Shown here: one piece after another, positions 46,605 to 58,200 of the stretch
How positions within the stretch are numbered: position 1 is the first letter of the stretch
How the letters are laid out: each line of letters begins with the position of its first letter
Source of the DNA: Chinchilla lanigera
Lineage: Eukaryota; Chordata; Mammalia; Rodentia; Chinchillidae
Direction: 5' to 3'
Assembly (NCBI RefSeq): GCF_000276665.1
Contig: NW_004955423.1
Coordinates: 5,127,362 to 5,191,361, forward strand
Length of the DNA: 64,000 nt
Notes under the pieces: model-generated
Told to the model about the DNA's origin: nothing
The model's database searches: none
What the model saw: only the letters and a program-made list of their open reading frames with translations
Made by a program: the position numbers and the translations under genes

Positions 46605-47080
46605 CTGTGGGGCGTTGGCTAGAATTATGTATAAGATGGATATGCAGAGATAAGGGACTTTTAGAGCCACATGCCCACAACATCCCAGAATGCACAGTTA
46701 GAGATTAAAAAATAGCCTACAGGACCACAACTCCAAGTAGGTAGGATGAAAACACATTGCCTGAAGGAATGAATGTCCTGGCCCTCTCCATACTATAGTT
46801 TATTACCTGAATGAGCCCTAAGGTCAGTCATGTAACAGACCACCTTACCTTCCCTTGTCCTTCCCCTGTCCCCTCACTGAAGTCATGCATAGACATCCTT
46901 CTTTTCTCTTTTATCCTCGCTTTCTGGTTCTATCAATAAAAAGCCACAGAAATTTCAGTTTGGGGCTATCTCTGTAGGACTCTCTCACACGGAGGGGTCT
47001 CTGTTGAAGGCAGTCCCTTTGGGCCTTCTCAGAGTTTGAATTGGACACTGGCTCCAATAATCTCTTATTTTTTGCACCAT
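46605..47080 (+). mobile_element. Candidate solo retroviral LTR
   Basis: Begins TGTGGGGCGTTGG; has an AATAAA signal with a CT-rich upstream segment (CTATCAATAAAAAGCC, about 46930), followed by a U5-like stretch (GGGTCTCTGTTGAAGG) and a TTTTTTGCACCA end. This layout is typical of an endogenous retrovirus LTR, but no clear target duplication or internal part is seen. Confidence 0.4.
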
Positions 47081-47884
47081 GACACAGTAGTGAACTGCAA
47101 CATCCAGCATCACTCTTTCCTTGCTTGGAAAAATTTATTTAACATTTCGTGTACAGTGCATCTCCTAGTAAGAAATTTTCTTCCAGTATCTAAGTTGGAA
47201 TTAACCCACAAATCATTTCAGATAAAATCAGTTCTTCTAGGGAGAGCTTCAGAGAACTGTGTTTCTATCCACTCCAACTTCCCTGGGAAATGCTCCTTCC
47301 ACTGGGCAAGGGCAGCAGCTGCTGGTCTTCTCCATGGGTCTCTGTCAGCACAGAAACTGTATAAAACCAGAGTGAGAGTGATCAGATCCGGTGGTTTCAG
47401 CCTACCATTCTTTGGCTAGAGCCTTTGCTCTCTGACTAGGGCTGGGCCCAGGGCAGGAACACTCAATCTCTGGTCCACTCATCAGGAATTCACTTTCCAC
47501 TGCTCCAGTCTCTGTAACTTGGAGCTGTAGAGACTTGCTAGTGTCCTCCCACTCCTATGAGATATCTTATCCTGCTTGGAAGATAAAGGAAGGGGGTCCC
47601 TGCCTTGTTGGCCATACTGAACCAGTAGGGGTACTTTAGTCAAACTGCCCTGGCAGGCAGAAAAAACAAGTCCTGACCTGAGCACTAGACTTGTTATTCA
47701 TTCCAGAGTTGTAGCAGATCTTCTGGAAGAAATAGTTCATTTGTAGAGACTTTAAATACTTGAAATAATTGTGATACAAGTAATAAAAAATAAACAACAA
47801 AGTAGCTTCAAGAATAATAAGCTAATATACTTGAGAAAATGGAGTTTCATTAAAATTATTTTATAAAAGTAAGGAAAAGATGTC

Positions 47885-48000
47885 AGAAAGTATAGTGCTT
47901 CATGCCTTTAAAACCAGTTTGGGAGGTTGAGGCAGGAGGATTGTGAGTCTGAGGGCAGCATAGGTTACAGAGCAAGACTCTTAGAAAGAGACAGAGAAGA
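47885..48000 (+). mobile_element. Degenerate B1-like SINE
   Basis: AGTATAGTGCTTCATGCCTT, GGGAGGTTGAGGCAGGAGGA and GCATAGGTTACAGAGCAAGA are B1 blocks. Its 3' side runs into the purine tract. Confidence 0.55.
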
Positions 48001-48135
48001 GAGTGGAGGGCAGAGAAGGGAAGTGGTGAGAAGAGGAAGGCAAGGGAGAGGAGAGGAGAAGAGAGGAGGGGAGGGGAGGGGAGTGGAGGGAAGAGAAGAG
48101 AAGAGGGGAGAGAAATAGGAAAGGAAGGAAGGAAA
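47990..48135. repeat. Polypurine (GGGGA/GAGAAG) tract
   Basis: About 145 bases almost wholly A/G on the plus strand with GGGGAGGGGA-type units. Probably the expanded tail of the adjacent SINE. Confidence 0.9.
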
Positions 48136-48929
48136 AAATAATGTGCATTAATGTGTGTGTATAATGTAATCTTAAGTGTGGATATAACTGAAAATAAGTA
48201 AATGCTTTACATAGGCATTTCACAATTTCCTCTAAACTTCAAAGTATATATTTAAATAGTAAAATGTGCAGTTTCTTACATATCCAGGGTCACTTCATAC
48301 ATACTCACTAATATACACTGAGCTTCCATTTTATGCCACTTCCTGTTCTCATGGCTGTGGATACATCTCTGGTAGCATGACATCCTGAATACAATAAGAC
48401 TGAATTTCAGGCTGTCAAAAGGAAAATACATTTTTAAGAATGTGCTGTGGCTTGAACAAAGAATTAAGGCAGTCTTTTCTCAGAACATGAAAATGTGCAG
48501 TCACCTCAAGTACGTGAAAGAATTAACCTTGACAAGATCAGTGGTAAGAAAGATACAGATGCAAGTAGTTGTCAAAATAGAGGCTTCAGAGGCAAGAAGA
48601 GTATGAGCATGAGAATGACCCAGCTGAAACTTGATTTCTAGGGTACATATTACATCCCCAGGAATACTGTAAAAATTTATGACAAAGAAAGAAAAAAACA
48701 GAGACTCTATTCTTCAAATTTCATGCACTAGTTTCTGGGCGTGAAGGAATAGAGTATGGTAGGATGAGCAGAGAATATCTCAAACCTCTCACTTCATACT
48801 CCCTTCTTATTTCCTTCTGTGTAGAACCTACACAGAGGACATGAAAGGTCATGGAGTTTAAATGGTTTAAAATTTGCCTCACACCATTGTGACTTCCTTA
48901 GGGAATTTGAATGGAAGTATACCTATCTT

Positions 48930-49400
48930 CAGTCAGTTTTGTATTGCCTTAAAAATTGAAAAAAAATCAGAGGCTGGGTCTTTTATATAGAAAAGAGTTT
49001 TATTCTGCTCAGTTGTGGAAGCCGAAAATCCAAGCTTGAGTGGCCCCATCTAGTAAGCCTTTAGCAAGAGCACGGCAAGTGTTTAGATACATCGCACCAT
49101 GGCCAATGGAGCCCTGTCAAGAAGGCCTGCAGTGAGGGAGCGAGAATGCACATGGTGATTCAGAAAGAAAGAGGGGTCAAAGGTCACTCTAAAAAGTTAA
49201 CCTGAGGTTTTCTAGGAGAATCACAACATCCCACCTCAAGGAAAGTGTTATATCCTCCTAAAATCCTAATCACTTCCTCTAGGCTCCACCTTTGAAAGAT
49301 TCCAGAACACTTCAGTGTCACCACTCTGAGTTCAACACTCACATTAAATGAAACTATGGAGGGCACAGTCAAAGCAAATGAATTACAGTCACCTTCAGAG
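48930..49400 (-). mobile_element. MaLR-type LTR, reverse
   Basis: TTTGTATTGCCTT, AGAGTTTTATTCTGCTC (AATAAA-like on the minus strand), AGGAGAATCACAACATCCCA and GGCTCCACCTTTGAAAG agree with reverse MaLR LTRs. Only the LTR. Confidence 0.5.
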
Positions 49401-50100
49401 ACTTACTTTTTCCATTACAAAATAGAGACAATGCTGCTTATTTTGCATGATTGTACTCAGGACTGATTGTACATTATGACACAGGAAACTGTAACAAAGT
49501 AGTATACCAGAAAAAGCCATTACTTGTACAATTGTTTAGTCAGCAAAAAGGCAATATAATAACGTGGCTCAAAAGGGTTTGCGATCAAGGATACGTGGAT
49601 TTAGATTGCTTAGAATTCTACAATTTGAGGTAAATGACAAAGCAGGTCTTTGCCTCTTATACTATAAAATCAAGGGTAAATGTTTGGTATGAGGTTTAGG
49701 ATGAGCAACCCATGTTAAGCAGAACCCCCCTTCTGTACACTACCAGAACCTGGTGCAGCCTGGTGCATTCACAGGAGTGCAGAGTGTGCCCTTTCTCTCA
49801 CAAACTGCACCTTGCAGGGAATTATCAGCTACACAGTGTGTGGTCCTGTTACGTCAGGAGACTATACTTGAAAAATAGTCTGATGCTTCCTAATTCCAGA
49901 TGCTCAAACTGAGCCCCAGCCTTGAGAAATATTCCAGAACATTCTATATCTGAGAATATTTTTTAAAACAACAAAGGGTTTCTAAGACCTCTTCTAACAA
50001 AATAGTTGATAATTTTGATTGTCAAATCTTCTCCACATCTCCCACTAACACAGCTCCAGAAATCCTTATGCTTGCTGATCCACAGGCCTGGACAAAGTAC

Positions 50101-50270
50101 ATTCACTTTCACATTACTCTAAATCCATCACAGAATTTGTTGTACTTTCACTCTTTGGTCAACCGGGGAAACCCAGAAACCCAGTAATGTTGGAAGCTGA
50201 CATAAAAGCCCCAGCAATGCAGTGAGGCACAAAGAGAGAAGCCAAACACTCTATACAAGGGGAAGAGCAG
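50101..50270 (+). pseudogene. Decayed promoter and exon 1 of GBP duplicate B'
   Basis: Homologous to 21841-22005. The GAS-type TTACTCTAA is present (50114-50122), the ISRE core is changed to ATTCACTTTC (50101-50110), and CATAAAAG (50201-50208) matches the TATA-like site. Exon 1 ends AGAGCAG at 50270, but the donor is destroyed: ATAAT replaces GTAAG. Confidence 0.8.
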
Positions 50271-52108
50271 ATAATATGCTGACTTCCATTCTGCAATTTC
50301 TCCAGCTCTGAAGGAGCTCTTCTTAGGGACAAGCAGCCTCTAAGCCTGGGGCACAGGTGGAAAGGGGTGAGGAAAGGTGGTTACTTTTCACCAGAAGTAT
50401 GAAAGGCTGGAGCTGAGCCCGAGATGGGACATGAGGTCAGATGAAATCCAGACTTTATCAAGGCAGCAGGTCCCCTGAGGCCACTCCTGGACTTATGTTG
50501 AGTTAGGCTCCAGGAGACAAAGGGGTAAACTGTGCTTGTCTTCCTCTTCCTTGACTTTGTCTGAGGACACAGATTACCCAGGTCACCGATGGGTTTGCTC
50601 AGAACTGTTCCTGCTGCAGCCAAGGAAGTAACAGGTGTCTGTGGGCAGTTTTCAGGAGAGGAAAGCACAGAAATGAGATGTGGTGAGCAGTCACCAATGC
50701 AGGGAAAAAGAAAAGACTGGAACCCAGAGTAAGAGATGAAGATCAAAAAGACAAGCTACTTTCTAATCATGGACTTAGTTTCAAGCTGGATGTCTTCCTT
50801 CAGAAGTGGTGCAGACTCAGTGATTTCTTAGAGTCCACTCACTCCTTACCTCTCATGAGCAGACTCTAGATCCTGCACTTTATGACAGAGCTTCCTTCAG
50901 TAGAATCTCCTGTAGTGCAGCACTAAGGATGGCCTCCTTGCCTGCCTAGGCATGTCCGTGACCTCAGGTACATTTTCCTGCCCCAGGGAAATCTGTCCCC
51001 TGAACTCCTGGGAAGGTGCTAGCCTCACCCATCACCTCTTTTCAGTACATTCTCTGTATCGGCTCCTTACCCTCCACCTCCTGTGCTCCTCCTGTTCCTA
51101 TTGCTCCTTCTTCTCTACCAAAGGGAAAACAGAATGAAGCAAAGGACCTAGATGTTTATCATTCAGAAGAGACACAGATGTTTCCCTTGAATGGCTCCCT
51201 TTCTAGCTCTCTTGATCTGCTTTCTGATTTCCTAACCCTGATTTCATAATCATTTTTAATGTCATCCAATATTTGTGATTGTGCGCTCAGACCTCCCTGC
51301 GCTCATGCACATTCACGAAGCCCACAGAGCTGCAGTGCGGGGCATGGCTCTTGCACACTGCGCTCCACACCCTGGGCAGGGCGCCACCTTACGTGTTCCC
51401 ACAGTCTGGCATTTTCATAAAATTTCCAGAAATAAGTAATATTAGTTACCTTCTATAACGGAAATGAGTTTTGTGGATGTTCATTCCAATGAAATGAGCA
51501 TAACTACTGTGGGTGGGAGGAAGAAACACATCTCATATCCCTGGAAATTGTCCTAAGAATAAAGATCAAAGGAAGAACCATGTATTTGTGAAAGTCTTTG
51601 GGCGTTATTAGAATTAATAAATGCATAAATCAAGATTTAATCTCTACAGATACCTAGGATATAAAATAAATTCCTTAAATCTTACTGTTTCCCATGTTAT
51701 AGATGGCGTAAATTATTTAGTAAGAATCTTAATAGGGTTGAGTTAGCGATCCGTGACTGTTATGTGAGCTGCTTTGTAGGTTGAGTCAGAATAACTGGAT
51801 GAGCAGCTGCAAGGTAGATAGAACTTGGGTTCAACTTCCGATTTTAAGAAAATCCTGAGGAAATGCTCTAGATGCAAAATTAAATGTAAGGTTAGTGTCG
51901 GGAGAGCAGCTGGATATTCATAAGTCACTGTTACAATAACTTTTGTATTAAATTAAAAACTTTGATAATATTTTCATAAATTTCCAAAATCAGGAGTTTT
52001 CCCGCATCTATCTAATGTACAAAATTTTGTTCATGCTGGGTAACTTTATAAATCCTCCTTGAGTGCAAGAGACTGAGATTCTGACTCTTTCCACCTCTGC
52101 GCTTGTAG

Positions 52109-52315
52109 ACAGAGCACATGTTGGACGTGGCTCATAGACACACATGCCAACCCCAGTGTGCCTCACTGAGCACGTAAAAGGGCAACTGATAGTGAATCAG
52201 GAAGCTCTGAGGAGCCTGTCTGCCATCACCCAGCCCGCAGTGGTGGTGGCTACCGTGGGCCTCTACCACACAGGGAAATCCCACCTGATGAACAAGCTTA
52301 CTGATAAGAAAAAGG
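52109..52315 (+). pseudogene. GBP duplicate B', first coding exon, disabled
   Basis: Homologue of exon 2 of gene B with acceptor TTGTAG. The start ATG is GTG (52127), and one base is missing before the second Met, so the original frame is broken; the frame is open again from the internal ATG at 52144 to the donor at 52316. The P-loop reads GLYHTGKS: the family's catalytic arginine (R48) is histidine. Conserved NKLAGKKK became NKLTDKKK. No exon 3 to 11 is found downstream before 64 kb, and exon 1 has lost its donor. A dead 5' copy. Confidence 0.88.
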
Positions 52316-52320
52316 GTGAG

Positions 52321-52489
52321 GCTTGGCGTGGTGGTGCAAGCCTGTAATCCCAACACTAGGGAGCCTGAGTCAGGAAGATCACTGTGAGTTCGAGACCAGC
52401 TTGGGCTACAGAGTGAGCTCAAGGCCAGCCTGAACTGCACAGAGAGACCCTGTCTCAAAAAGACAAAGACAAAAACAAAAAACAAAAGG
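52321..52489 (+). mobile_element. B1 SINE inserted at the exon 2 splice donor
   Basis: Full B1 (GCTTGGCGTGGTGGTGCAAG start, internal duplicated block, CCCTGTCTC end, A-rich tail). Flanked by the exact 11-base direct repeat AAAAGGGTGAG at 52310-52320 and 52490-52500. The repeat contains the exon 2 donor, so two donors now exist, one on each side of the B1. Confidence 0.95.
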
Positions 52490-53219
52490 AAAAGGGTGAG
52501 TGCAGCCAGCAAGGCTCTGCTCAGCCCTCTGCCCACACACATGGCCAGCATCGTGCATGAGAGATAGAGAGGAGAAAATAGCCAGGAGTAATGTGGCAAG
52601 CTAATCTGCCCCTCAGCGAGCTTCGCAACTTCAGTCTGTTGTAGGCGATGAGAGTCAGCTCACCAGCTCTCCCCACTGTGCCTTAGATTTCCTTTGGAAA
52701 GCATGCATTTGTCCTCTCCTAAAAGGAGAAACGCAGTAATGTGAAAAATTAATTTATAGAGTAATAAACTATTAGACTTTGATTAAAATGTTCATGTAGT
52801 GAGAAATTTCTACGGACTTTTAAGTTTTTAAAAAGTTACTACTATATTATACATTCCTTCTTTATTTTGAAAACCTACATAACAACGAAATTACCCTGTT
52901 AAATACATTTAGGTATACAGTTCCATGGCACTAAGTAAATTCTGGCTTCTATGCAGTCCTCACCACCATCTGTATCTAGGACTATCTCAACTTGCCCAAG
53001 AAAAACTGTGTCTTTTATAGGAGAAAGGACATTTTCTTACTCATCCTTCTTCCACCACCACTCTACATTCTGTCTCTAAACATTTGACCATTGCAAGAAC
53101 ATCATATGAGTAAGATTTAACAAAATGTGTCCTTCTGTGACTGGTTTCTTTCATTTGTCATCATGTCTTCAGGTTCCTCAGGGTTTTGACACATATGGGA
53201 ATTGCTATCCTTCCTGCAC

Positions 53220-53410
53220 CCTTTGATACTGGTGATTGAACCCAGGACATTCTCACTGAGCTATATCCTCAGGCTCCTACTCTAAATGTTTTATTTGGAT
53301 GTGCTAAGTCACTAAGTTTTCCAGGCTGGCCTTAAATATAATTTTTCAGCCACAGACTCCTAGAGTACTGGTATTATAGAAATGTGGCACTACACCAAGA
53401 TAATTTTTGT
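53220..53410 (-). mobile_element. Old reverse SINE remnants
   Basis: CTGGTGATTGAACCCAGGAC and CACTGAGCTATATCCTCAGG mark a reverse ID-like piece; the following TTTTCCAGGCTGGCC is reverse B1-like. Diverged. Confidence 0.45.
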
Positions 53411-54019
53411 TATTAGTATATGTGTATCTTAAAGCTCAATAATTTTATGAGTATATAGTTTGTTTTTTATGCATTTGCACAAGCTAACAGCTTGCATCTG
53501 TCTTTTGGCTATTAGGAATCATGGGGATTTGAGCATGGGTATAGAATTAATTTCTGTTCAAATCTATGCTTTCCATTGTTGTGGATATATATGCAAAGGT
53601 GGCTTTGCAGGCTTCTGTAGTACTCCCCTGTAAATTCATAAGGAATCACTATAGTTAAAGTTAAAAGGGGAAAAGTTTTATTTCTGAAAATTCACTCATT
53701 AAATTGGACCTCTTTCTGCAATATACCAGCCTCTAGGCAATTATGGCTAAATGTAAGGTAAATTAATCTAAATGATGGAAAACTAAAAATTGAGATCACA
53801 TGGCTATATTTCACTAGCACGTATGTCCATGTGGCTAATCACTATTGCATCAGAATATGAATAAAGATTTCTTGCATAATGTTGTTTAGTCTAATGAACC
53901 AGATGATGGTACCTTTTTACTGGAATTGTATATTTTCTTCCATAAATAGAGACCAAAGGATTACTGTGGAACAGGATGATAAGATATGGTTTTGGTTCTA
54001 ATGGTATTTGTCATTAAAA

Positions 54020-54725
54020 CACATGGAAATATTAACAAACAAAAGTATATGTATTCAATGTAATCCCAATTTAAAAATACCATTAGTATACCTCACAGAT
54101 CTAGATAAAACATTCCTGAGATTCATCTGGAGCCAGTAGAGGCCTAGAATAGCAAAAGCAATCCTGGGAAAGGCAGGAGGCATCACAATCCCTGACTTCA
54201 AATTATATTACAGAACTACTGTGATAATATCAGTGTGGTACTGGCAAAAAAAAAACAGATCTGAAGATCAATGGAACAGATTAGAAGATGCAGACACAAC
54301 TACAAACACACTCAGCCACCTTATTATTGACAAAAGGGCCAAACATGTTCACTGAAAGAATGATAGTCTCTTTAATAAATAGAGTTGGAAGAACTGGTTT
54401 TCCACATGCCAAAGACTAAAACTAGATCCACGTCTATCACCATGTACTAAACTAAAGTCAAAATGGTTTAAAGATCTAAATATTAAAACAGAAACACTAA
54501 ATCTAATGGGAAAGAAAGTAGGTAAAAACCTTGAAGACAGAGGGTTAGGCAGAGAGCTCATGAACAAAAGCAAAACTACATGGGAAATACTTCAAAGAAC
54601 CAACAACTGGGATCTCTTCTCACTGAAAAGTTTTTGTACATAGAAAGAAATCACAAACAGAATAAAAGAAAACCCATGATTTGGGAAAAAATTTTAGCTA
54701 ACTGCCTCTCAGACAAAGAACTTCT
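54020..54725 (+). mobile_element. L1 ORF2 3' fragment, sense
   Basis: Well-preserved L1 ORF2 C-terminal coding text (CCTGACTTCAAATTATATTA, AGAACCAACAACTGGGATC) with a disrupted frame, 5' truncated. It follows the last sequence resembling intron 6 of gene B. Confidence 0.75.
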
Positions 54726-54739
54726 TTTTGTTGTTGTTT

Positions 54740-54822
54740 TTTTTCCTGGTACCAGGAATCAAACTCACGACCTTGCACTTGCCAGGCAGGTGCTGTGCGG
54801 CTGAGCTAAATTCCCAGCCCGG
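54740..54822 (-). mobile_element. ID SINE, reverse
   Basis: Reverse ID from the T-rich tail and CCTGGTACCAGGAATCAAAC to TAAATTCCCAGCCC. Inserted at the end of the L1 fragment. Confidence 0.88.
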
Positions 54823-54849
54823 ATAGCTACAATATCTGTAAATGAGTTA

Positions 54850-55270
54850 AAGTGTCGAATGCAAGCACTGAAAACCCTAATCTTGCCCCACACAAACACC
54901 CTCCTCTCATACCCAGGATGTCCCTACATAATGGTAAATATTTCCTTTTAAGTGAATTTGTTAAAACTACCTTGCTCAATGTATGTAATCAATCATATAT
55001 TAACCTGCTATCAGCCTTATACTTTCTGCTTGCAAACTATATTTAAACTCCTTACAAAGCTGACTGGAGGTTGTTAATTTGAAATTCAGTTTTCCATTGG
55101 CCCTCCTGCATTAATAAAAGTTCTCTTTTGATCTCCTGAGTACAAAGAGTCTTTCATTCCATTTGATATTGGTTTTCTGCAATACCCTGATGCACTGGGC
55201 CAAGAACACACCTTGCTGACCACTTAGATCACTGATGTAGACTCCCCTGGCTGCTGCCAGGGTCCACTCT
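54850..55270 (+). mobile_element. Candidate 5' LTR of the ERV
   Basis: Precedes the gag remnant. Holds a TATA-like TATATTTAAACTCC (about 55035), a poly-A signal in ATTAATAAAAGTTCTC (about 55110) and a GT-rich U5-like end. The primer binding site is not recognisable. Borders approximate. Confidence 0.45.
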
Positions 55271-55274
55271 GGAT

Positions 55275-58200
55275 CTGTGGATGAGAAGGAGCACCCTTGG
55301 AATTTTTCTCAGTTTCCTCAACAGTCAAGGGAAAGGATCCCCTGTATAAAAGCAGGGACCTCATTGGACCCTAAGGAGAGCCTTTTAGTTCTATTGATCT
55401 CCTCAACTGGAAACTTCATATGCCTTCATACTCAGTAATCTCCAGGTCATGACTGAGCTCCTGACCTAGTCCTTCAGATGCATCAGCTGACTTGGGCAGA
55501 CTGCTGACAAATCCTCCTGACTCTTTTTAGTACTGAGGAGTGAGCTTGCATTGTGGAGGTTGGATGAGCTTGGCTAAGGACTAAAGTTCCAGATGACGAT
55601 GCTGACCTTGAAGCCTGGGTAGATACTGCCTTCCTTGCTAACCTACCAGACTGAAACTGTCTGTACAGCTTTGACTGGATTTTGGAATACTCTCCTGGCA
55701 AGAAAAAAAAAAAAAAAAAAAGCAGGGGAGAAGAAAGCCATTAACATGCCACAGATAACTGATGTTATCCAAGAACCAAATGCAAGTCCTATAAAATTCT
55801 ATGAAAGACCATAGAAACCTTATCAGATTTACACTGCCTTTGATCCTGAAGCTCCTGAATACCAACAGATGATTAATTCAGTTTTTGTGTTGCAGTGTGC
55901 CTCTGATATCTACAAGAAAATTCAAAAGATTGAGGGTTTTCCTGGCACAAATGACACTCAATTACACCAAATAGCTCAAAGATTTTTATAAACCAAGAAG
56001 GAGAAGAAAAGAAAGAGCATAAATGTAATCAGACTGCCTTCTTGCCGATAGTCACAGGAAAGCCACTCCCAGAAGGGTTCCAAGCCAGCCACTAGCAGCA
56101 CTGAAACCAAGGCAACAAGGCCTCACAAGGGCCTCAAAACAAGGTGAGCAGTTAACCATATGCTCTAACCCCAAATTAATGTGCCCTACGCAAACGATTT
56201 AGACACTGGAAAGACAAATGTCCTCACCACCTGAAAGACCAGCAAACTTCTCAAGTATCAAACCTATAGCCACCACCAGAAACCCTGCTCTCACTCTTTG
56301 ATGGCACTGCATAGGATAGACCAGGCTCTATAAGACTAGGCTCCCAGGAGCCTACAGTCACAATGAAAGTTGGGGGAAAACTAATGATTTTTATGGTCGA
56401 AGCAAAGCCAAATATTCTGTTGTCACCCAGCATGTTGCTCTTTTGACTTCTCAGCAAATTCCAATAGTAGGGGCTACTGGCATTCCCACTGAAAAGAGAT
56501 TTTGCCAAAGCAGATCCTGGGAGACTGGAGGACGTCTTATCAAACATAAATTTTTACACATGTCTGAATGTCCCATCCCCCTGATAGGCCAAGTCTACTG
56601 TCAAAGTTGGGAGCAACATTTCTTTTCCCTCTTACAAGCCTCCCACCCTCACAAGCTTGATATTGACTTTAACTGTGCCCCCAGAAGAAGAATGATGTCT
56701 CTATTAAATGGAGATGCCCACAGGCTATAACTGAAGTTCTTAAAATTATGTTTCCAGATGTTTAGGTGGAAGACTCCTCCCTTGGGTCTAGCCGTTAACC
56801 ATGTCCCATTGATGATTGAACTTAATCTGGGAGCTGCTCCTGTTACCTTTAAGCAATATCTCATGTTGGGAGGGCTCACCTCGGCATTTAGCCCCACATT
56901 TCCAGCCTGAAACAAGCTGGGATTCTAGTAGACTGCCAGTCACCCTGGAACACTCAACTGTTACCAGTTAAAAATCCTAATTGGAACTATTGTCTGGTGC
57001 AAGACCTCTGTGAAATAAATGCTGCTACCATAACTCTGCATCCATCGATTCCCTCCTGGGCCTGCTCCCTCCTGATGTTACCTGGTTTACCTGTCTGGAC
57101 TTGAAGGATACTTTATTCTGTCTGCATATAGCCTCTGCTGGTCAGCTTCTTTTCACCTGTGAATTGGAGGACCCTGACAAGGGTGAAAAGGACAACTCAC
57201 ACGGACACATCTCCCTCATGGGTTCAAGAATTCTCCCACGCTGTGCAGAGAAGCACTGGCAGCTGATCTAGCCACATTCCCCCATGACAGATTCCACTGT
57301 AGTCTGCTGCAATAGGTTGATGATATTCTGATAGAAAGTCCCACTAGAGAGGACTTCTGGAGGGGAACACAGCCCCTCCTTCATCACATCCAAAGTCTCC
57401 AGGAAAAAGACTCAAATTTGCAACGACAACAAAAGAAAGTCAGATATTTAGGGTTTGATTTGGAAAAGGAGCTCCAACATTTAGGCCCAGAAAGAACAGG
57501 AGTCATTCCATGGTCTAACTGTAAGAAAAAAGAACTCAGAACTCAGGGAATTTTTAGGGGCAGCTGGTTTCTGCTGAATTTGGATAATAGGTTATGCTGA
57601 AAATGCCACTCAATGACGTGTTGAAAAAGGCCGCAACTGAAAGACATGTAATAAATTGGACTGTAGAAGAGACTGCGGCATTTAAACAGATCAGAAGATC
57701 TCTGCCCTCAGCTCCTGCTTTAGGGATTCCATATGTAACTCATTCCTTTAAGCTGTTTGTAGATGATAAGCAACATGTTGCCTCAGGTGTCTTGACCCAA
57801 ACAGTGGGTTTCTGGGAAATAGCAGTCACATTCCTGTCTAAGACTTTGGACTCAGTTTCCAGAGGGTGGCCTTCTGGTTTGCAGGCACTTGCAGCAAAAG
57901 CCCTCCTGATTAAGCAGGCAGATAAAATGACATTGGGACAAAACCTGACTGGCTAGGTGCCTCAGGCTATTCTTGAGCTTCTTGATAGTCAGGGACACCA
58001 GTGGTTGTCAAACAGCCACATCACCCAGTACCAAGGACTGCTTACTGGAAATCCCTGACTCATCTTCCAGCCAGTAAAGACTTTAAATCCAGCCACCTAT
58101 TTGCCTACAGAGATGGGACAGCCAGATCATGATTGCCTTGCATTAACAGATGAACACTTTGCTAGCCACACTGACCTCCAGATGGAGCCCATGGCAGATG

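Larger units (their letters stand above)
49400..54020 (+). repeat. Segmental duplicate of the 5' half of gene B
   Basis: Collinear with 21180-24840: the same TATTTTGCATGA / CTCAGGACTGATT upstream block, promoter, exon 1, intron 1 (CCAGCTCTGAAGGAGCTCT, GCAGGTCCCCT), exon 2, start of intron 2 and the reverse L1 (to about 53620). About 53750-54020 then resembles intron 6 of gene B (about 31160-31540, e.g. CTAATGGTA and CATGGCTATATTTCA). The missing interval would contain exons 3-6. Confidence 0.75.
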
